Shown here: positions 1 to 8,154 of the stretch, one piece after another | How positions within the stretch are numbered: position 1 is the stretch's first letter | How the letters are laid out: every line of letters begins with the position of its first letter | Origin: Pontibacter qinzhouensis | GTDB lineage: Bacteria > Bacteroidota > Bacteroidia > Cytophagales > Hymenobacteraceae | Length of the DNA stretch: 44,688 nucleotides | Assembly: GCF_008017455.1 (NCBI RefSeq) | Contig: NZ_VRTY01000049.1 | Location: forward strand, 1 to 44,688 | Direction: 5' to 3' | Made by a program: the position numbers and the translations under genes | The notes under the pieces: model-generated | Database searches by the model: none | What the model saw: only the letters and a program-made list of their open reading frames with translations | Told to the model about the DNA's origin: nothing

Positions 1-42
1 GGTGAGATAGGATATCAGTAAATCTCTTTCTCTTCACATTAT

Positions 43-73
43 AATTCAGATAACGCCACAACTGATCTGAATT
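43..73. other. Hairpin of unknown role
   Basis: A perfect 9-bp inverted repeat (AATTCAGAT at 43-51, ATCTGAATT at 65-73) with a 13-base loop lies downstream of the RluE-like gene, between the window edge and the first 57-bp element. No strong T-run follows, so a terminator role is uncertain. Confidence 0.3.
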
Positions 74-91
74 CTTGTAGTTTTTAGTTTA

Positions 92-148
92 AATTATTCA
101 AATAAAAACAGCCTTCCAAAGCAATTCAGTTGCTTTTATGCCAAGGGT
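92..148 (+). repeat. 57-bp dispersed element, copy R1
   Basis: First of 12 near-full copies of an intergenic element that starts AATTATTC, has a CCTTC-N-RAAG centre and ends CAAGGGT. It lies just past the 3' end of the RluE-like gene. Its variable part forms a 7-bp hairpin (AAAGCAA at 118-124, TTGCTTT at 130-136). Confidence 0.85.
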
Positions 149-159
149 TGAGCAGGGCT

Positions 160-762
160 TTAGCTTCTCCTTTTGCTGCCAAAGCTTCTCGATGCTGCCA
201 TATTTTTCAGGAGCGTTACTTCTGCCGATGAGAGTGTGCGGTATTCGCCAGGCTGCAGGTTGTTAAGAGTTAGCGGACCGATAGCCGGCCTGATCAGGCG
301 AAGAGTCGGAAACCCAGCAGCAGCTGTCATACGGCGCACCTGCCGGTTCATACCCTGGCTAATTTTAATTTCTACCCAACTGGTCGGAATATTCTGCCTG
401 AAACGGATAGGTTTGGAGCGCTCCCATAGTTGGGGCGGTTCCTCCATCAGACGCGCTTTAGCAGGTGCGGTTTTTATGTTTTTAATGTAAATGCCTTCTT
501 CTAAGGCAGCCAGGGCTTCGGTAGTCGGCACTCCCTCTACCTGCACCCAATACGTTTTCTCTACCTTAAACTTCGGATCCGATAAGCGGTGTTGCAACGC
601 TTTGTCATCAGTGAGCAGCACTAAGCCTTCGCTATCGTAGTCGAGGCGGCCAACCGGGTAAACTCCAGGAACTTTCACATAGTCTTTCAGGGTTAATCTT
701 CCAGTTTCGTCGGTGAACTGCGTTAGTACTTCAAAAGGCTTGTTCAGAATAATGTAGTTCAA
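160..762 (-). CDS. rluE: 23S rRNA pseudouridine synthase, RluE-type
   Basis: This 200-residue protein belongs to the RsuA/RluB/RluE/RluF pseudouridine synthase family, which isomerises specific uridines in rRNA. The catalytic motif GRLDYDSEG carries the expected aspartate at residue 41, and the late RQVRRM motif of the family is present. There is no N-terminal S4 domain and the protein begins directly with the catalytic fold (NYIILNKPF), which matches RluE rather than RsuA or RluB. The start appears to be TTG at 762: no in-frame ATG lies between it and the upstream in-frame stop, and the N-terminus aligns with the family there. The gene stands alone, transcribed away from the response regulator. 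The exact target base is inferred from the family. Confidence 0.85.
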   Translation of the reverse strand: MNYIILNKPFEVLTQFTDETGRLTLKDYVKVPGVYPVGRLDYDSEGLVLLTDDKALQHRLSDPKFKVEKTYWVQVEGVPTTEALAALEEGIYIKNIKTAPAKARLMEEPPQLWERSKPIRFRQNIPTSWVEIKISQGMNRQVRRMTAAAGFPTLRLIRPAIGPLTLNNLQPGEYRTLSSAEVTLLKNMAASRSFGSKRRS

Positions 763-1087
763 AATGTTGGGCTTGCATAAGGTTCAAATCAAAATTGAAG
801 TAAATAAACGAGGACTCAAAATCTATTTTTGTAGTAAATAATACGGTTTACCTGAAAAAATACGCCTAAATACTAAAAACAGCAGCCTCAGATTGTGTTA
901 CTTTTGGCTATTAATTTTTTGTATTAATTTATTGATTATCAGGTATTTATTGATTTAAAGTAGCAGAATGATATATTGTTGTGATGTTACTTTGCCTGTC
1001 TGTATTTCCTTTTATGGCAGACATATTTGTAGTTCTTTTGAATCATGCCTGAAAACAGGTTGCGAAGTTTACCTAAAAACAGAAGCG
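763..1087. other. Divergent intergenic region
   Basis: This 325-base gap separates the leftward pseudouridine synthase gene from the rightward response regulator and must hold both promoters. TACTTTTG at 899-906 matches the Bacteroidota -7 consensus TAnnTTTG and could serve the response regulator, but I see no convincing -33 TTTG at the usual distance. The rest is AT-rich, with no repeat copy and no credible small gene. Confidence 0.4.
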
Positions 1088-1480
1088 ATGAAAACTTTTA
1101 TCATAGATGACGATCCGATAAGCTCTTTCCTGACAGAGGCGGTCCTTCAGATGGAGGACTTTTCAGAGCAAATCGTAACTTTTTCCTCTGCAGAAGAGTC
1201 CTTGAGCTTTTTGAATGAGAACATGGAAACGAACGTACCAGAAGTTATATTTCTGGATCTGAACATGCCTTCCATGAATGGATGGCAGTTTCTGCAGGCG
1301 CTGAGCCCGCACGAAAATACTTTTTCTAAGAACTGCTCCATCTTTATCCTTACTTCTTCTATCGATTCTTCGGAACAAAAACTTGCCAAAGAACATACGG
1401 TGGTAAAAGGCTTTATCAGCAAGCCCATCACAGAAGAACATATTCATTTTATTAAGCAGGGTTTAGGACTTGTAGCTTAA
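1088..1480 (+). CDS. Single-domain response regulator (CheY-like receiver)
   Basis: This 130-residue protein is a lone receiver domain. It has the acidic cluster DDD at residues 7-9, the phospho-acceptor aspartate at residue 57 in FLDLNMP, the conserved threonine near residue 89 (FILTS) and the invariant lysine at residue 112 followed by proline (SKP). No output domain follows, so it probably acts by protein contact or within a phosphorelay. The frame is open upstream to 968, but ATG at 1088 is preferred because the receiver fold begins there (MKTFIIDDDP) and the extra 40 residues are Cys-rich and unlike any receiver. No histidine kinase is nearby, so the partner is unknown. A strong hairpin terminator follows. 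Confidence 0.85.
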   Translation: MKTFIIDDDPISSFLTEAVLQMEDFSEQIVTFSSAEESLSFLNENMETNVPEVIFLDLNMPSMNGWQFLQALSPHENTFSKNCSIFILTSSIDSSEQKLAKEHTVVKGFISKPITEEHIHFIKQGLGLVA

Positions 1481-1515
1481 TGCTGCGGCTTATCAATTCA
1501 GAAATTAGAAGACCA

Positions 1516-1558
1516 TAAAAGCAAAAAGCCCGGCTAAAAACCGGGCTTTTTGCTTTTA
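1516..1558. terminator. Bidirectional intrinsic terminator
   Basis: A perfect 18-bp stem (1516-1533 with 1541-1558) encloses a 7-base loop. Its core is GC-rich (AGCCCGG/CCGGGCT) and its outer arms carry A- and T-runs, so it can act on both strands. It sits 35 bases after the response regulator stop. Confidence 0.85.
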
Positions 1559-1683
1559 TAATTTTGGTAAAAGACAGATGTATATCGAAACAGGACATTG
1601 TAAAAAGTATTTATTAGATGTATAGCTTTTTGTCTGAATCATGAAACCGGTCAGGTAGAACAAGTTGTGAACGCATACTTACG

Positions 1684-1740
1684 AATTATGCTAATCATTT
1701 TGCCCTCCAAAAGGTTTTTAAGGCGAAAATTGCCAAGGGT
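1684..1740 (+). repeat. 57-bp dispersed element, copy R2
   Basis: Begins AATTATGC (one change from the usual AATTATTC), has the centre CCTCCAAAAGG and ends CAAGGGT. It lies in the convergent gap after the response regulator, 70 bases from the VWA protein's 3' end. Confidence 0.8.
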
Positions 1741-1810
1741 ATCCAGGTTCGCCAGGAGGTTTATTGCCTTGAGCAACAAGTTCCGAAGCAGCTGGCTGGT
1801 ATGCGCAGCC

Positions 1811-3895
1811 TTAGTAACTCCCGTTGTATTTCCGTACAAACCACTCCACACAAATAAGGGCCAGTATCACAAAGAACAGCCATTTCATGCCCACAATGTC
1901 GTTAAGCGATTCGGAGCTGTAGATCAGGTTCTGGTGATCGGCTTTCAGAATATCTTCTTCCAGTTGCTGTAGCTGGGCAGGGTAGTAGAGGCGGGAGCCT
2001 GTGTTGTTACCCAGCTGAAAGAGCAGGTTATGATCGGCCACTGCGTTAAGGGCCTCCAGTTGTAGTTCCTCTACCACAAACTCGCCCTTGTCTTGCTGCA
2101 GTTGTCCGCCTATGGTGGCACTGGCGCTATAACTGTAACGGCCACCGGACAGGGAGCCAATGTTAACGCCTGCCTGATTTTCTCCATTAGCAAAACTGAA
2201 GTTTTTGGTGGTGCCGTCTTCCGCGGTAATTTTTAAGCTGATGGTTTGCCCATAAATCGGCTCTAGCGCCTGGTTGTAGGCCTCGGCTTCAAAGTAAATT
2301 TCGTCTGCGCTGGAGTATTCGTCGCGGGCAGGGTACACGTTCAGCCGTTTTTTGTTGCGGGGAGCGGTAAGCAGCTGCACCAGGTTTGTAATCAGTTTGT
2401 CATATACCTCGGGCTTTTCGTGCGCAGAGGCTTCTGATAAGCGCCACTGCCAGGTGCCGGAGGCGAGGAGGGTGGCGTTGCGGCGGTCGTTGGCGTTCTG
2501 CACCACCAATAGAGGGCGGTTGGTGCGCACGCGGCCTACCTGCTGGTACAAAACGGTTTCAGCGTTTTTAGATAACTCGAACTCGGCATAAGGTACGGTG
2601 GCCGGTGGGTATTGTAGCAGCCGCTCTGTAGCTTCTGAAGCAAACTTAAACGTACTGAAGTTGGGATTGAGGGCACTTGTTACTTCGTCGGTGTCGCCGG
2701 AGCCGCCAATAGAGAGGCCCATGTTGAGCCGGTTAAAAGCCGAAATATCGCTTTGCGGACCGATAATGAACAAAGCAGGCATCTGTTTCTGGCGTACCAG
2801 TTGCAACACTGCTTCACCTCCGGGTGTTTTGCCGGGTAGCTGATGCAGCACCGCCACATCGTAGTCCTGTTGTTTCAGGGTGTTTACGCCAGGCACAAAC
2901 AGCTCTGTCTCGTAATTCTCGTTCGACTCTATGGCTGCCCGAATGGCCTTTATGTCGGGGTGCGGGGCGGCTGCAGCCACCAGAATTTTAATTTTGCCTT
3001 TCACCATATCTATGTAGGCGTGCTTGGAGTTGTTGAGGGTTGTAAACTCTCCCTGCAGCGGCTGCACCTCAATTTCGTAGTGGCGTTTGCCAAGTCCTCC
3101 GGCCAGCACCGAAAACGGTACCACCTGTAGCGGCCTGTTGGCTTGTAAGATTACCTGCTTGCGCTCCAGCACTTTGCCATTCTCTTTTAGCAGCACATTG
3201 GCACCGCTACCGCCAAAGCCTTCGTGTTGAATTTCGGCCTCAATCGGAAATTTATTGCCACTGTAGTTTACTTTGTTGTACCGCAGTGATGTCAGGATTA
3301 CATCTTTTTTCGGAACCGTATCGCCGATGGCAACCGGGTAAATAGTAAAATTGTAATTGGCGTAGGTAGGCGAGGTTCCCTGGTTTACTATGCCATCTGA
3401 GAGCAGGACCACACCCGCCAGGTTCTGCCGTTCCTGATCGGTTTGCGCCTGTTGCAGCAGCTGGTGCAGGTTGGTGGCCTCCTGTTTAAACCGGATATCT
3501 GTCAGGTTTTGCACTTCTGGCCCCGCTGCCTCTAAAGTTCTGATTTCGGTGTTGTAGCCATTATCCTGCAGCTTGGACATAAGTTGTTGCAGCCCTTGCT
3601 GGGTCTGGCGGAGCTGGCTGGTGTCGGAGAAGAGGGTAACTGAGCTGGAGTTATCTACAGCAAATACAATAGTGGGTTGCAGGGTAGTGTTGCTGAGGTA
3701 GCGCACCAGAGGCCCCAGCAACAGGAAGCACAGAAAACTGACTACGGCAAATCTTAAAAAAGACAGCGCCAGGTTCAGGTTTTTAGACCAGGGCGTACGC
3801 TTGCTATATAAAAGCCAGGCGTAAAGTGCGCCGGCAGCCAGGCAGGCCAGAATAAGCCAGGGTGAGTAAGTAGTTAATATTCTGAAAGAAGACAC
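1811..3895 (-). CDS. Membrane-anchored VWA-like protein
   Basis: This 694-residue protein has two N-terminal hydrophobic segments (about residues 11-31 and 42-64). A von Willebrand A-like domain follows with a MIDAS-type DNSSS motif just after residue 80 and a VVLLSDG strand near residue 165. A long predicted extracytoplasmic region and a C-terminal membrane segment (GMKWLFFVILALICVEWFV) with a short basic tail complete it. Bacteroidota genomes commonly carry such proteins; some resemble the BatA/BatB group, but I do not recognise a defined function. The likely start is GTG at 3895, since no in-frame ATG lies close upstream. It stands alone, separated from fabG by an inverted-repeat region. 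Confidence 0.7.
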   Translation of the reverse strand: MSSFRILTTYSPWLILACLAAGALYAWLLYSKRTPWSKNLNLALSFLRFAVVSFLCFLLLGPLVRYLSNTTLQPTIVFAVDNSSSVTLFSDTSQLRQTQQGLQQLMSKLQDNGYNTEIRTLEAAGPEVQNLTDIRFKQEATNLHQLLQQAQTDQERQNLAGVVLLSDGIVNQGTSPTYANYNFTIYPVAIGDTVPKKDVILTSLRYNKVNYSGNKFPIEAEIQHEGFGGSGANVLLKENGKVLERKQVILQANRPLQVVPFSVLAGGLGKRHYEIEVQPLQGEFTTLNNSKHAYIDMVKGKIKILVAAAAPHPDIKAIRAAIESNENYETELFVPGVNTLKQQDYDVAVLHQLPGKTPGGEAVLQLVRQKQMPALFIIGPQSDISAFNRLNMGLSIGGSGDTDEVTSALNPNFSTFKFASEATERLLQYPPATVPYAEFELSKNAETVLYQQVGRVRTNRPLLVVQNANDRRNATLLASGTWQWRLSEASAHEKPEVYDKLITNLVQLLTAPRNKKRLNVYPARDEYSSADEIYFEAEAYNQALEPIYGQTISLKITAEDGTTKNFSFANGENQAGVNIGSLSGGRYSYSASATIGGQLQQDKGEFVVEELQLEALNAVADHNLLFQLGNNTGSRLYYPAQLQQLEEDILKADHQNLIYSSESLNDIVGMKWLFFVILALICVEWFVRKYNGSY

Positions 3896-3906
3896 GTATG
3901 TTCTAA

Positions 3907-4123
3907 TTAGAAATTAAAAATTATGAATCAGAAATCCGAAGTAAGTTAACGCTGCTTTTTGGAGGAGCCAAAACAAGCGGAACTTTGGTTTGGAATAACT
4001 ATCCGATTTGTGAAACTACAAGAAAGGTATAACGGACCACTTTTTTGTTTAGCATGTTATACGCGGTCTTGTTACGATTAAAATCCACAAATTAATTTAT
4101 AATTCATAATTTTTAATTTCTAA
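3907..4123. repeat. Perfect 22-bp inverted repeats flanking a 173-bp spacer
   Basis: The 22 bases at 3907-3928 are exactly the reverse complement of 4102-4123. The arms are AT-rich and built from AATTAGAAATTAAAAATTATGAA-type words. They bound a 173-base spacer with no convincing gene and nearly fill the gap between fabG and the VWA gene. It looks like a small terminal-inverted-repeat element or a long-range hairpin. Related words recur between sdhA and sdhB. Confidence 0.55.
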
Positions 4124-4133
4124 CCAGCAAAGC

Positions 4134-4880
4134 TTAGGTCAGCATGCCGCCATCTACCTGCAGTACCTGCCCCGAAATATAGGCTGCTTCATCAGATGCC
4201 AGGAAGGCAACACAGTTGGCTACATCGCCTGGTGTGCCACCGCGTTTCAGCGGAATAGCCTTGCGCCACTCATCCACCACCTTCTGGTCTAGCTCGCTGG
4301 TCATTTCAGTTTCTATAAAGCCGGGAGCCACCGCGTTGCAACGAATATTGCGGGAGCCAAGCTCCAGCGCCACCGATTTCGTGAAACCGATTATACCCGC
4401 TTTAGAGGCAGCATAGTTTGCCTGGCCAGCGTTCCCTTTTATACCAACCACCGATGTGATGTTTATAATAGAACCAGCCTTAGCACGCATCATGTGTTTA
4501 GTAGCCGATTTGGTGAGGTTGAAAACAGATTTCAGGTTGGTGTTGATTACCGCATCCCACTGGTCTACGCTCATGCGCATCAGCAGACCGTCGCGGGTTA
4601 TGCCGGCATTGTTAACCAGGATGTCGATTTTGCCGAATTCGCTGATCACATCTTCTACCAGCTTTTCTGCCTGCGCGTTATCGGCTGCATCCGAGCGGAA
4701 ACCTTTGGCTTTGCCACCGTCAGCAGTCAGTTCCTGCTCCAGTTGCTGTCCTTTTTCAACACTCGACAGGTAGGTGAACGCTACCTGGGCTCCCATTTCC
4801 ACAAACTTTTGTGCAATGGCGCGGCCTATGCCTTTAGATGCTCCTGTTACCAGGGCTACTTTTCCTTCTAATGTTTTCAT
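4134..4880 (-). CDS. fabG: 3-oxoacyl-[acyl-carrier-protein] reductase FabG
   Basis: This short-chain dehydrogenase of 248 residues reduces 3-ketoacyl-ACP with NADPH in the fatty-acid elongation cycle. The glycine-rich cofactor motif TGASKGIG is at residues 12-19. NNAG, the catalytic serine in INITS and the YAASK motif (Tyr and Lys) follow in the usual order, and the C-terminus has the typical SGQVLQVDGG. The ATG at 4880 gives the standard FabG N-terminus (MKTLEGKVAL); a TTG three codons earlier is less likely. It stands alone rather than in a fab operon. SDR enzymes vary in substrate, but length and motifs fit FabG closely. Confidence 0.88.
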   Translation of the reverse strand: MKTLEGKVALVTGASKGIGRAIAQKFVEMGAQVAFTYLSSVEKGQQLEQELTADGGKAKGFRSDAADNAQAEKLVEDVISEFGKIDILVNNAGITRDGLLMRMSVDQWDAVINTNLKSVFNLTKSATKHMMRAKAGSIINITSVVGIKGNAGQANYAASKAGIIGFTKSVALELGSRNIRCNAVAPGFIETEMTSELDQKVVDEWRKAIPLKRGGTPGDVANCVAFLASDEAAYISGQVLQVDGGMLT

Positions 4881-4901
4881 AAGGGCCAAAGTTAGAAAAG
4901 A

Positions 4902-4918
4902 TTTTCATTAGAATAATT
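4902..4918 (-). repeat. Truncated 57-bp element (left end only)
   Basis: Seventeen bases, read on the minus strand as AATTATTCTAATGAAAA, are identical to the left end of copies R6 and R11. No matching centre or right end is at the expected distance, because that stretch is fabG coding sequence. It is either a decayed copy or a coincidental match. Confidence 0.45.
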
Positions 4919-5084
4919 TTTGGCTGCTGATTGTTCGTTTTTGATTGTTAAAAGGCTGAATTGTTGATTTTTTGATTCAGAAATTTGAAGAATCTAAAAT
5001 TTGGGGATATGAAGATTTGTGAATGTGGAGAAATAGAAATTTAAATAATTGCAGGAGAGCTTATTTAATGCTTCCGGATAAAAC

Positions 5085-5141
5085 ACCCTTGAACGATTTC
5101 TGATAAAAATCCTTCGGAAGGTCATTTTGATTCAAATAATT
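5085..5141 (-). repeat. 57-bp dispersed element, copy R3
   Basis: Read on the minus strand it begins AATTATTTGAAT, has the centre CCTTCCGAAGG and ends CAAGGGT, 57 bases in all. Its variable part can pair GATTT with AAATC. It lies in the divergent gap between fabG and the M23 peptidase. Confidence 0.82.
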
Positions 5142-5351
5142 AGTATTTCTTCTAAACTGCGATCTAAGCTGATGCTGTAATGGGACCAGATTCATTTTAT
5201 AAAATTTTAAGTAGTAGTTGTATAACCATAAAGTATTTAGCAGGAGGCTGGCGGAACAGATTTACTTTCTGATTATTGCCCTGTTTTTTATTTTTAATTC
5301 TATCATTTTACCCATATTTTAGCAGCTGTTTTCAACCAAAATTTTAGTGCA

Positions 5352-6674
5352 ATGCTCAAACGCAGAATCGGATTTGCCATCCTGATCCTTAGCTCTTTGC
5401 TGATTTTCTTCACAACAGCGCAGCCCTTTAACTTTAACACAGCCAGTGAAGTAGAAGAAGAAACGGACGGTTTCTCTTTGGTAGCAGAAGAGGAAGAAGG
5501 TCCTGCGCCTATCGTTTTTGGCATCCCGACAGATTCTATGAAGATAGTGGAAGGGGAAGTGAAGCGAGGAGAAAACCTGTCTGTGATCTTGGCTGATTAC
5601 AATATTTCGGCGGTTACCATCGATAAACTTTCTCAGAAAGCGAAAGATATTTACAACGTCAGGAAAATAAATGCCAGGCAGAAGTACCTGGTGCTGCACG
5701 CCAAAGATGCTGCCCGCACCGCCCAATACTTTATTTTTGAGCCAAACAAAGTAGAGTACATTGTTTATGATCTGCGTGGCGACCTGGAGGTTAAAAAAAT
5801 AAAGCGCGAAATGGAAGTGGTGGAGAAAGCAATCTCCGGTGAGATCAGCCACTCGCTTTATGCCTCCATCCTCAAAGCCGGCGGATCGGCCCAGTTAGTA
5901 AACACCTTTGCCGATATCTACGCGTGGCGCCTGGACCTGAACAGAATTCAGCCTGGCGACAAGTTTAAGCTAATTTATGAGGAAAAAGTGGTGAACGGTA
6001 CCCGCATCGGCGTTGGCAAACTTAAGGCTGCTTATTTTGAGCACCAGGGCCAGCCGCTCTACGCCATCGCCTTCGACCAGGATAACGACAGTGGTTATTT
6101 CGACCAGAACGGCAAGAGTCTGAAAAAAGCATTTCTGCGGGAGCCACTCGAGTACAGCCGCATCAGTTCCCGCTACACCATGAACCGTTTCCACCCGGTA
6201 CAGAAAGTAAACAAGCCACACTTGGGCACCGACTTTGCCGCCCGCGCCGGCACGCCTATCCGTACTGTTGGCGATGGGGTAGTAGTAGAGGCCAAGTTTA
6301 CGCGCGGCAACGGCAACTATGTTAAAATTAAGCACAACGGCACTTACACAACCCAGTACCTGCACATGTCTAAATTCGCGAAAGGTATTAAAGCAGGTGT
6401 GCGGGTGCAGCAGGGGCAAACTATCGGCTATGTTGGCAGCACCGGCCTTGCCACCGGCCCGCACCTGTGCTACCGTTTCTGGAAAAACGGCAAACAGGTA
6501 GATGGCCTGAAAGTGCAGTTGCCTGAAGCGGAGCCCATTAACAAAAAACACATGCCGACTTTCCTCACACAAAAAGAAATTATTGTGCAGCAAATGGAAG
6601 CGCTTAATACTACTGGCAATAAACCACAGGAATTATTAGCTGTGAAAGAAGGCAATAAATCAGGTGGTGCCTGA
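5352..6674 (+). CDS. M23-family peptidoglycan endopeptidase, membrane-anchored
   Basis: This 440-residue protein has an N-terminal hydrophobic segment (about residues 7-24), an acidic stretch, a LysM/OapA-like region around 60-130 and a C-terminal M23 (LytM) domain from about 285 to 395. M23 enzymes are zinc peptidases that cut peptidoglycan cross-bridges. The ligands His290 and Asp294 (HLGTD) are present, as is the catalytic His371 in GPHLCYRF. The position that normally carries the second histidine of HxH is Cys373. Cysteine could still bind zinc, but activity is not assured. The protein could instead be a MepM- or NlpD-like scaffold. A hairpin terminator follows at 6710-6738. It is transcribed alone. 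Confidence 0.82.
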   Translation: MLKRRIGFAILILSSLLIFFTTAQPFNFNTASEVEEETDGFSLVAEEEEGPAPIVFGIPTDSMKIVEGEVKRGENLSVILADYNISAVTIDKLSQKAKDIYNVRKINARQKYLVLHAKDAARTAQYFIFEPNKVEYIVYDLRGDLEVKKIKREMEVVEKAISGEISHSLYASILKAGGSAQLVNTFADIYAWRLDLNRIQPGDKFKLIYEEKVVNGTRIGVGKLKAAYFEHQGQPLYAIAFDQDNDSGYFDQNGKSLKKAFLREPLEYSRISSRYTMNRFHPVQKVNKPHLGTDFAARAGTPIRTVGDGVVVEAKFTRGNGNYVKIKHNGTYTTQYLHMSKFAKGIKAGVRVQQGQTIGYVGSTGLATGPHLCYRFWKNGKQVDGLKVQLPEAEPINKKHMPTFLTQKEIIVQQMEALNTTGNKPQELLAVKEGNKSGGA

Positions 6675-6709
6675 GTTGTAGTAATGTTCAATATTGGTTT
6701 TGTTAATGC

Positions 6710-6738
6710 GAAAGGGCAGTCGGTACGGCTGTCCTTTC
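6710..6738 (+). terminator. Intrinsic terminator after the M23 peptidase
   Basis: A 10-bp stem with one G-T wobble (GAAAGGGCAG at 6710-6719, CTGTCCTTTC at 6729-6738) and a 9-base loop is followed by TCTTTT. It lies 35 bases past the stop codon. Confidence 0.7.
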
Positions 6739-6757
6739 TCTTTTAGGCTGCATGCTG

Positions 6758-6814
6758 AATTATTCGAATTAAAGTTGCCTTCAGAAGGTTTTTTGTTCAA
6801 TTTAAGCCAAGGGT
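6758..6814 (+). repeat. 57-bp dispersed element, copy R4
   Basis: Begins AATTATTCGAAT, has the palindromic centre CCTTCAGAAGG and ends CAAGGGT. A perfect GTTGCC-CTTT-GGCAAC hairpin follows at once (6815-6830). It sits in the convergent gap between the M23 peptidase and paaD. Confidence 0.85.
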
Positions 6815-6911
6815 GTTGCCCTTTGGCAACCCAATTTTCTTGTGGTACTCCTTTAAAGTGGCACCCTACACATCTACACATCTTCAAATTTCCAAATCTT
6901 CAAATTAAGGA

Positions 6912-7397
6912 TCATAAAGGCTTAAACTGTTCGAACATCTGGTGGCAGTTGTTGCAGAAGTGCAGGGCACGACAAAGGGTGGGGCCAAAGGGCGATCGCA
7001 TGGTGGTGTTGGTGCTCTGGCAGTTGGGGCAGGTGGCATATTCCAGAATGTCGAGGTCCAGAATGAGATCATAAGTAGGCGGAGGAGCCAGTCCAAAATC
7101 TTTAAGCGCGGTCCGTCCTTTTTCAGTTAGCTTGTTGCTGTTCCAGGGGTCATCGAACGACATTCTGACGGTGAAGTGGCTTATGCCATGACGGGCCAGC
7201 ATTTGCTCCACATCTTTTTTCATATAGTCCATGGCGGGGCAACCGGCAAATGTAGGTGTCATGTTTACCGTTACGTGGCCGTCTACAGCTATATCCACAG
7301 CCGTTATCACGCCCAGGTCTACCAGCGATAATACCGGTATCTCAGGGTCTTTTACCTCCTCCAGCAGGCGCAGTATGGCTTCTTTTTCCAGTGTCAT
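6912..7397 (-). CDS. paaD: 1,2-phenylacetyl-CoA epoxidase subunit PaaD
   Basis: This 161-residue protein has an N-terminal MIP18/DUF59 domain (residues 1-90, with VDLGVI and FAGCPAMDYM) and a C-terminal four-cysteine knuckle (CPNC at about 129-132 and a second CxxC in HFCNNC). PaaD is needed for phenylacetyl-CoA epoxidase activity and is thought to help assemble its iron or iron-sulfur centres. It is the last gene of the paaABCD operon, starting 2 bases after paaC. The reductase paaE, common downstream in other bacteria, is absent here. Confidence 0.88.
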   Translation of the reverse strand: MTLEKEAILRLLEEVKDPEIPVLSLVDLGVITAVDIAVDGHVTVNMTPTFAGCPAMDYMKKDVEQMLARHGISHFTVRMSFDDPWNSNKLTEKGRTALKDFGLAPPPTYDLILDLDILEYATCPNCQSTNTTMRSPFGPTLCRALHFCNNCHQMFEQFKPL

Positions 7398-7398
7398 G

Positions 7399-8154
7399 CT
7401 ACCACTCGGCTGTAGGGTCTATTTTTATGACTTCGGCCATTTCGTTGAGCAGGGGCTGCAGGTATTTGGTGTGCTGCCCGGCGCGGCCGCCCAACATGGG
7501 TGGCAGGCTGGAGATGTCGGGCAGGGTTAACTCAGTCTGCGCAACTACCTGCTGTATCTTGGTCAGCCATTCAGCTTTTATCTTTTCTTCGCCGGGGTAT
7601 ATGCCAGTTGCTATCAGTTCCTGCTCGTGCACCGATGGCTCAAACATACCCAGTGCGTAAGGCATGAGGGTGTTTAGGGAGTTCTGCAGGCGCGTAATGG
7701 CTTCTTCTGTGGAAGAGCCCAGGTTGCGGAGCCAGGTATTGGCGTGCAGCACGTGGTATTTTATTTCGCCCTTTAGTTTAGTGGCCACTTTGGCGATAGG
7801 CGCATAGCTAGAGGTGCTCAGTTTCTCGAACCGGATGGCTTCGGCGTTGTCGTAAAGGAAATGCCGGATCAGGCTGAAATCGAATTCGCCGTTTGGTAAC
7901 TCTGTGAACTGGCTGTTACGGAAGCGGGAGGCGCTGCGGGAGAAGGCAATAATATCCGGCTCTGGCTCACCCAAATCGTGCAGCAGCGTGTAAAAAGCCA
8001 GACTATGCCCGATTTTGTCCTGCGCCATCGACGAAAAGGCTATATCTTCTTCCAGAATAGGTCCCAAACCGGTCCATTCCGAATTGCGGTGCCCTAGTAT
8101 CAGCTGATCATCGGCTATTTTATAAAGTAAGTCTTTTATGGCTTCTCTCTTCAT
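7399..8154 (-). CDS. paaC: 1,2-phenylacetyl-CoA epoxidase subunit PaaC
   Basis: This 251-residue ferritin-like helical protein is the structural, non-catalytic partner of PaaA in the ring-1,2-epoxidase of aerobic phenylacetate breakdown. The pattern DDQLILGHRNSEWTGLGP at the N-terminus, SSMAQDKIGH near residue 42 and YHVLHANTWLRNLG near residue 135 is characteristic. Its start codon overlaps the paaB stop (ATGA), indicating translational coupling. Length is normal for the family. Confidence 0.9.
   Translation of the reverse strand: MKREAIKDLLYKIADDQLILGHRNSEWTGLGPILEEDIAFSSMAQDKIGHSLAFYTLLHDLGEPEPDIIAFSRSASRFRNSQFTELPNGEFDFSLIRHFLYDNAEAIRFEKLSTSSYAPIAKVATKLKGEIKYHVLHANTWLRNLGSSTEEAITRLQNSLNTLMPYALGMFEPSVHEQELIATGIYPGEEKIKAEWLTKIQQVVAQTELTLPDISSLPPMLGGRAGQHTKYLQPLLNEMAEVIKIDPTAEW

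Larger units (their letters stand above)
1481..1810. other. Convergent intergenic region with terminator and 57-bp element
   Basis: This 330-base gap lies between the 3' ends of the response regulator and the VWA protein. It holds a perfect bidirectional terminator hairpin (1516-1558) and element copy R2 (1684-1740). The small open frames crossing the gap have no recognisable content. Confidence 0.6.
4881..5351. other. Divergent intergenic region, fabG / M23 peptidase
   Basis: This 471-base AT-rich gap carries element copy R3 (5085-5141) and a 17-base fragment of the same element's left end (4902-4918). Between them is a low-complexity tract of TTGATTG/AATTTGAAGA-like words (about 4930-5045) of a kind also seen near 6880 and 38890. 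No small gene is apparent, and I could not settle either promoter. Confidence 0.45.

Noticed and set aside
968..1087. Upstream extension of the response regulator frame
   Set aside because: The extra 40 residues are Cys-rich and unlike receiver domains; the fold begins at ATG 1088.
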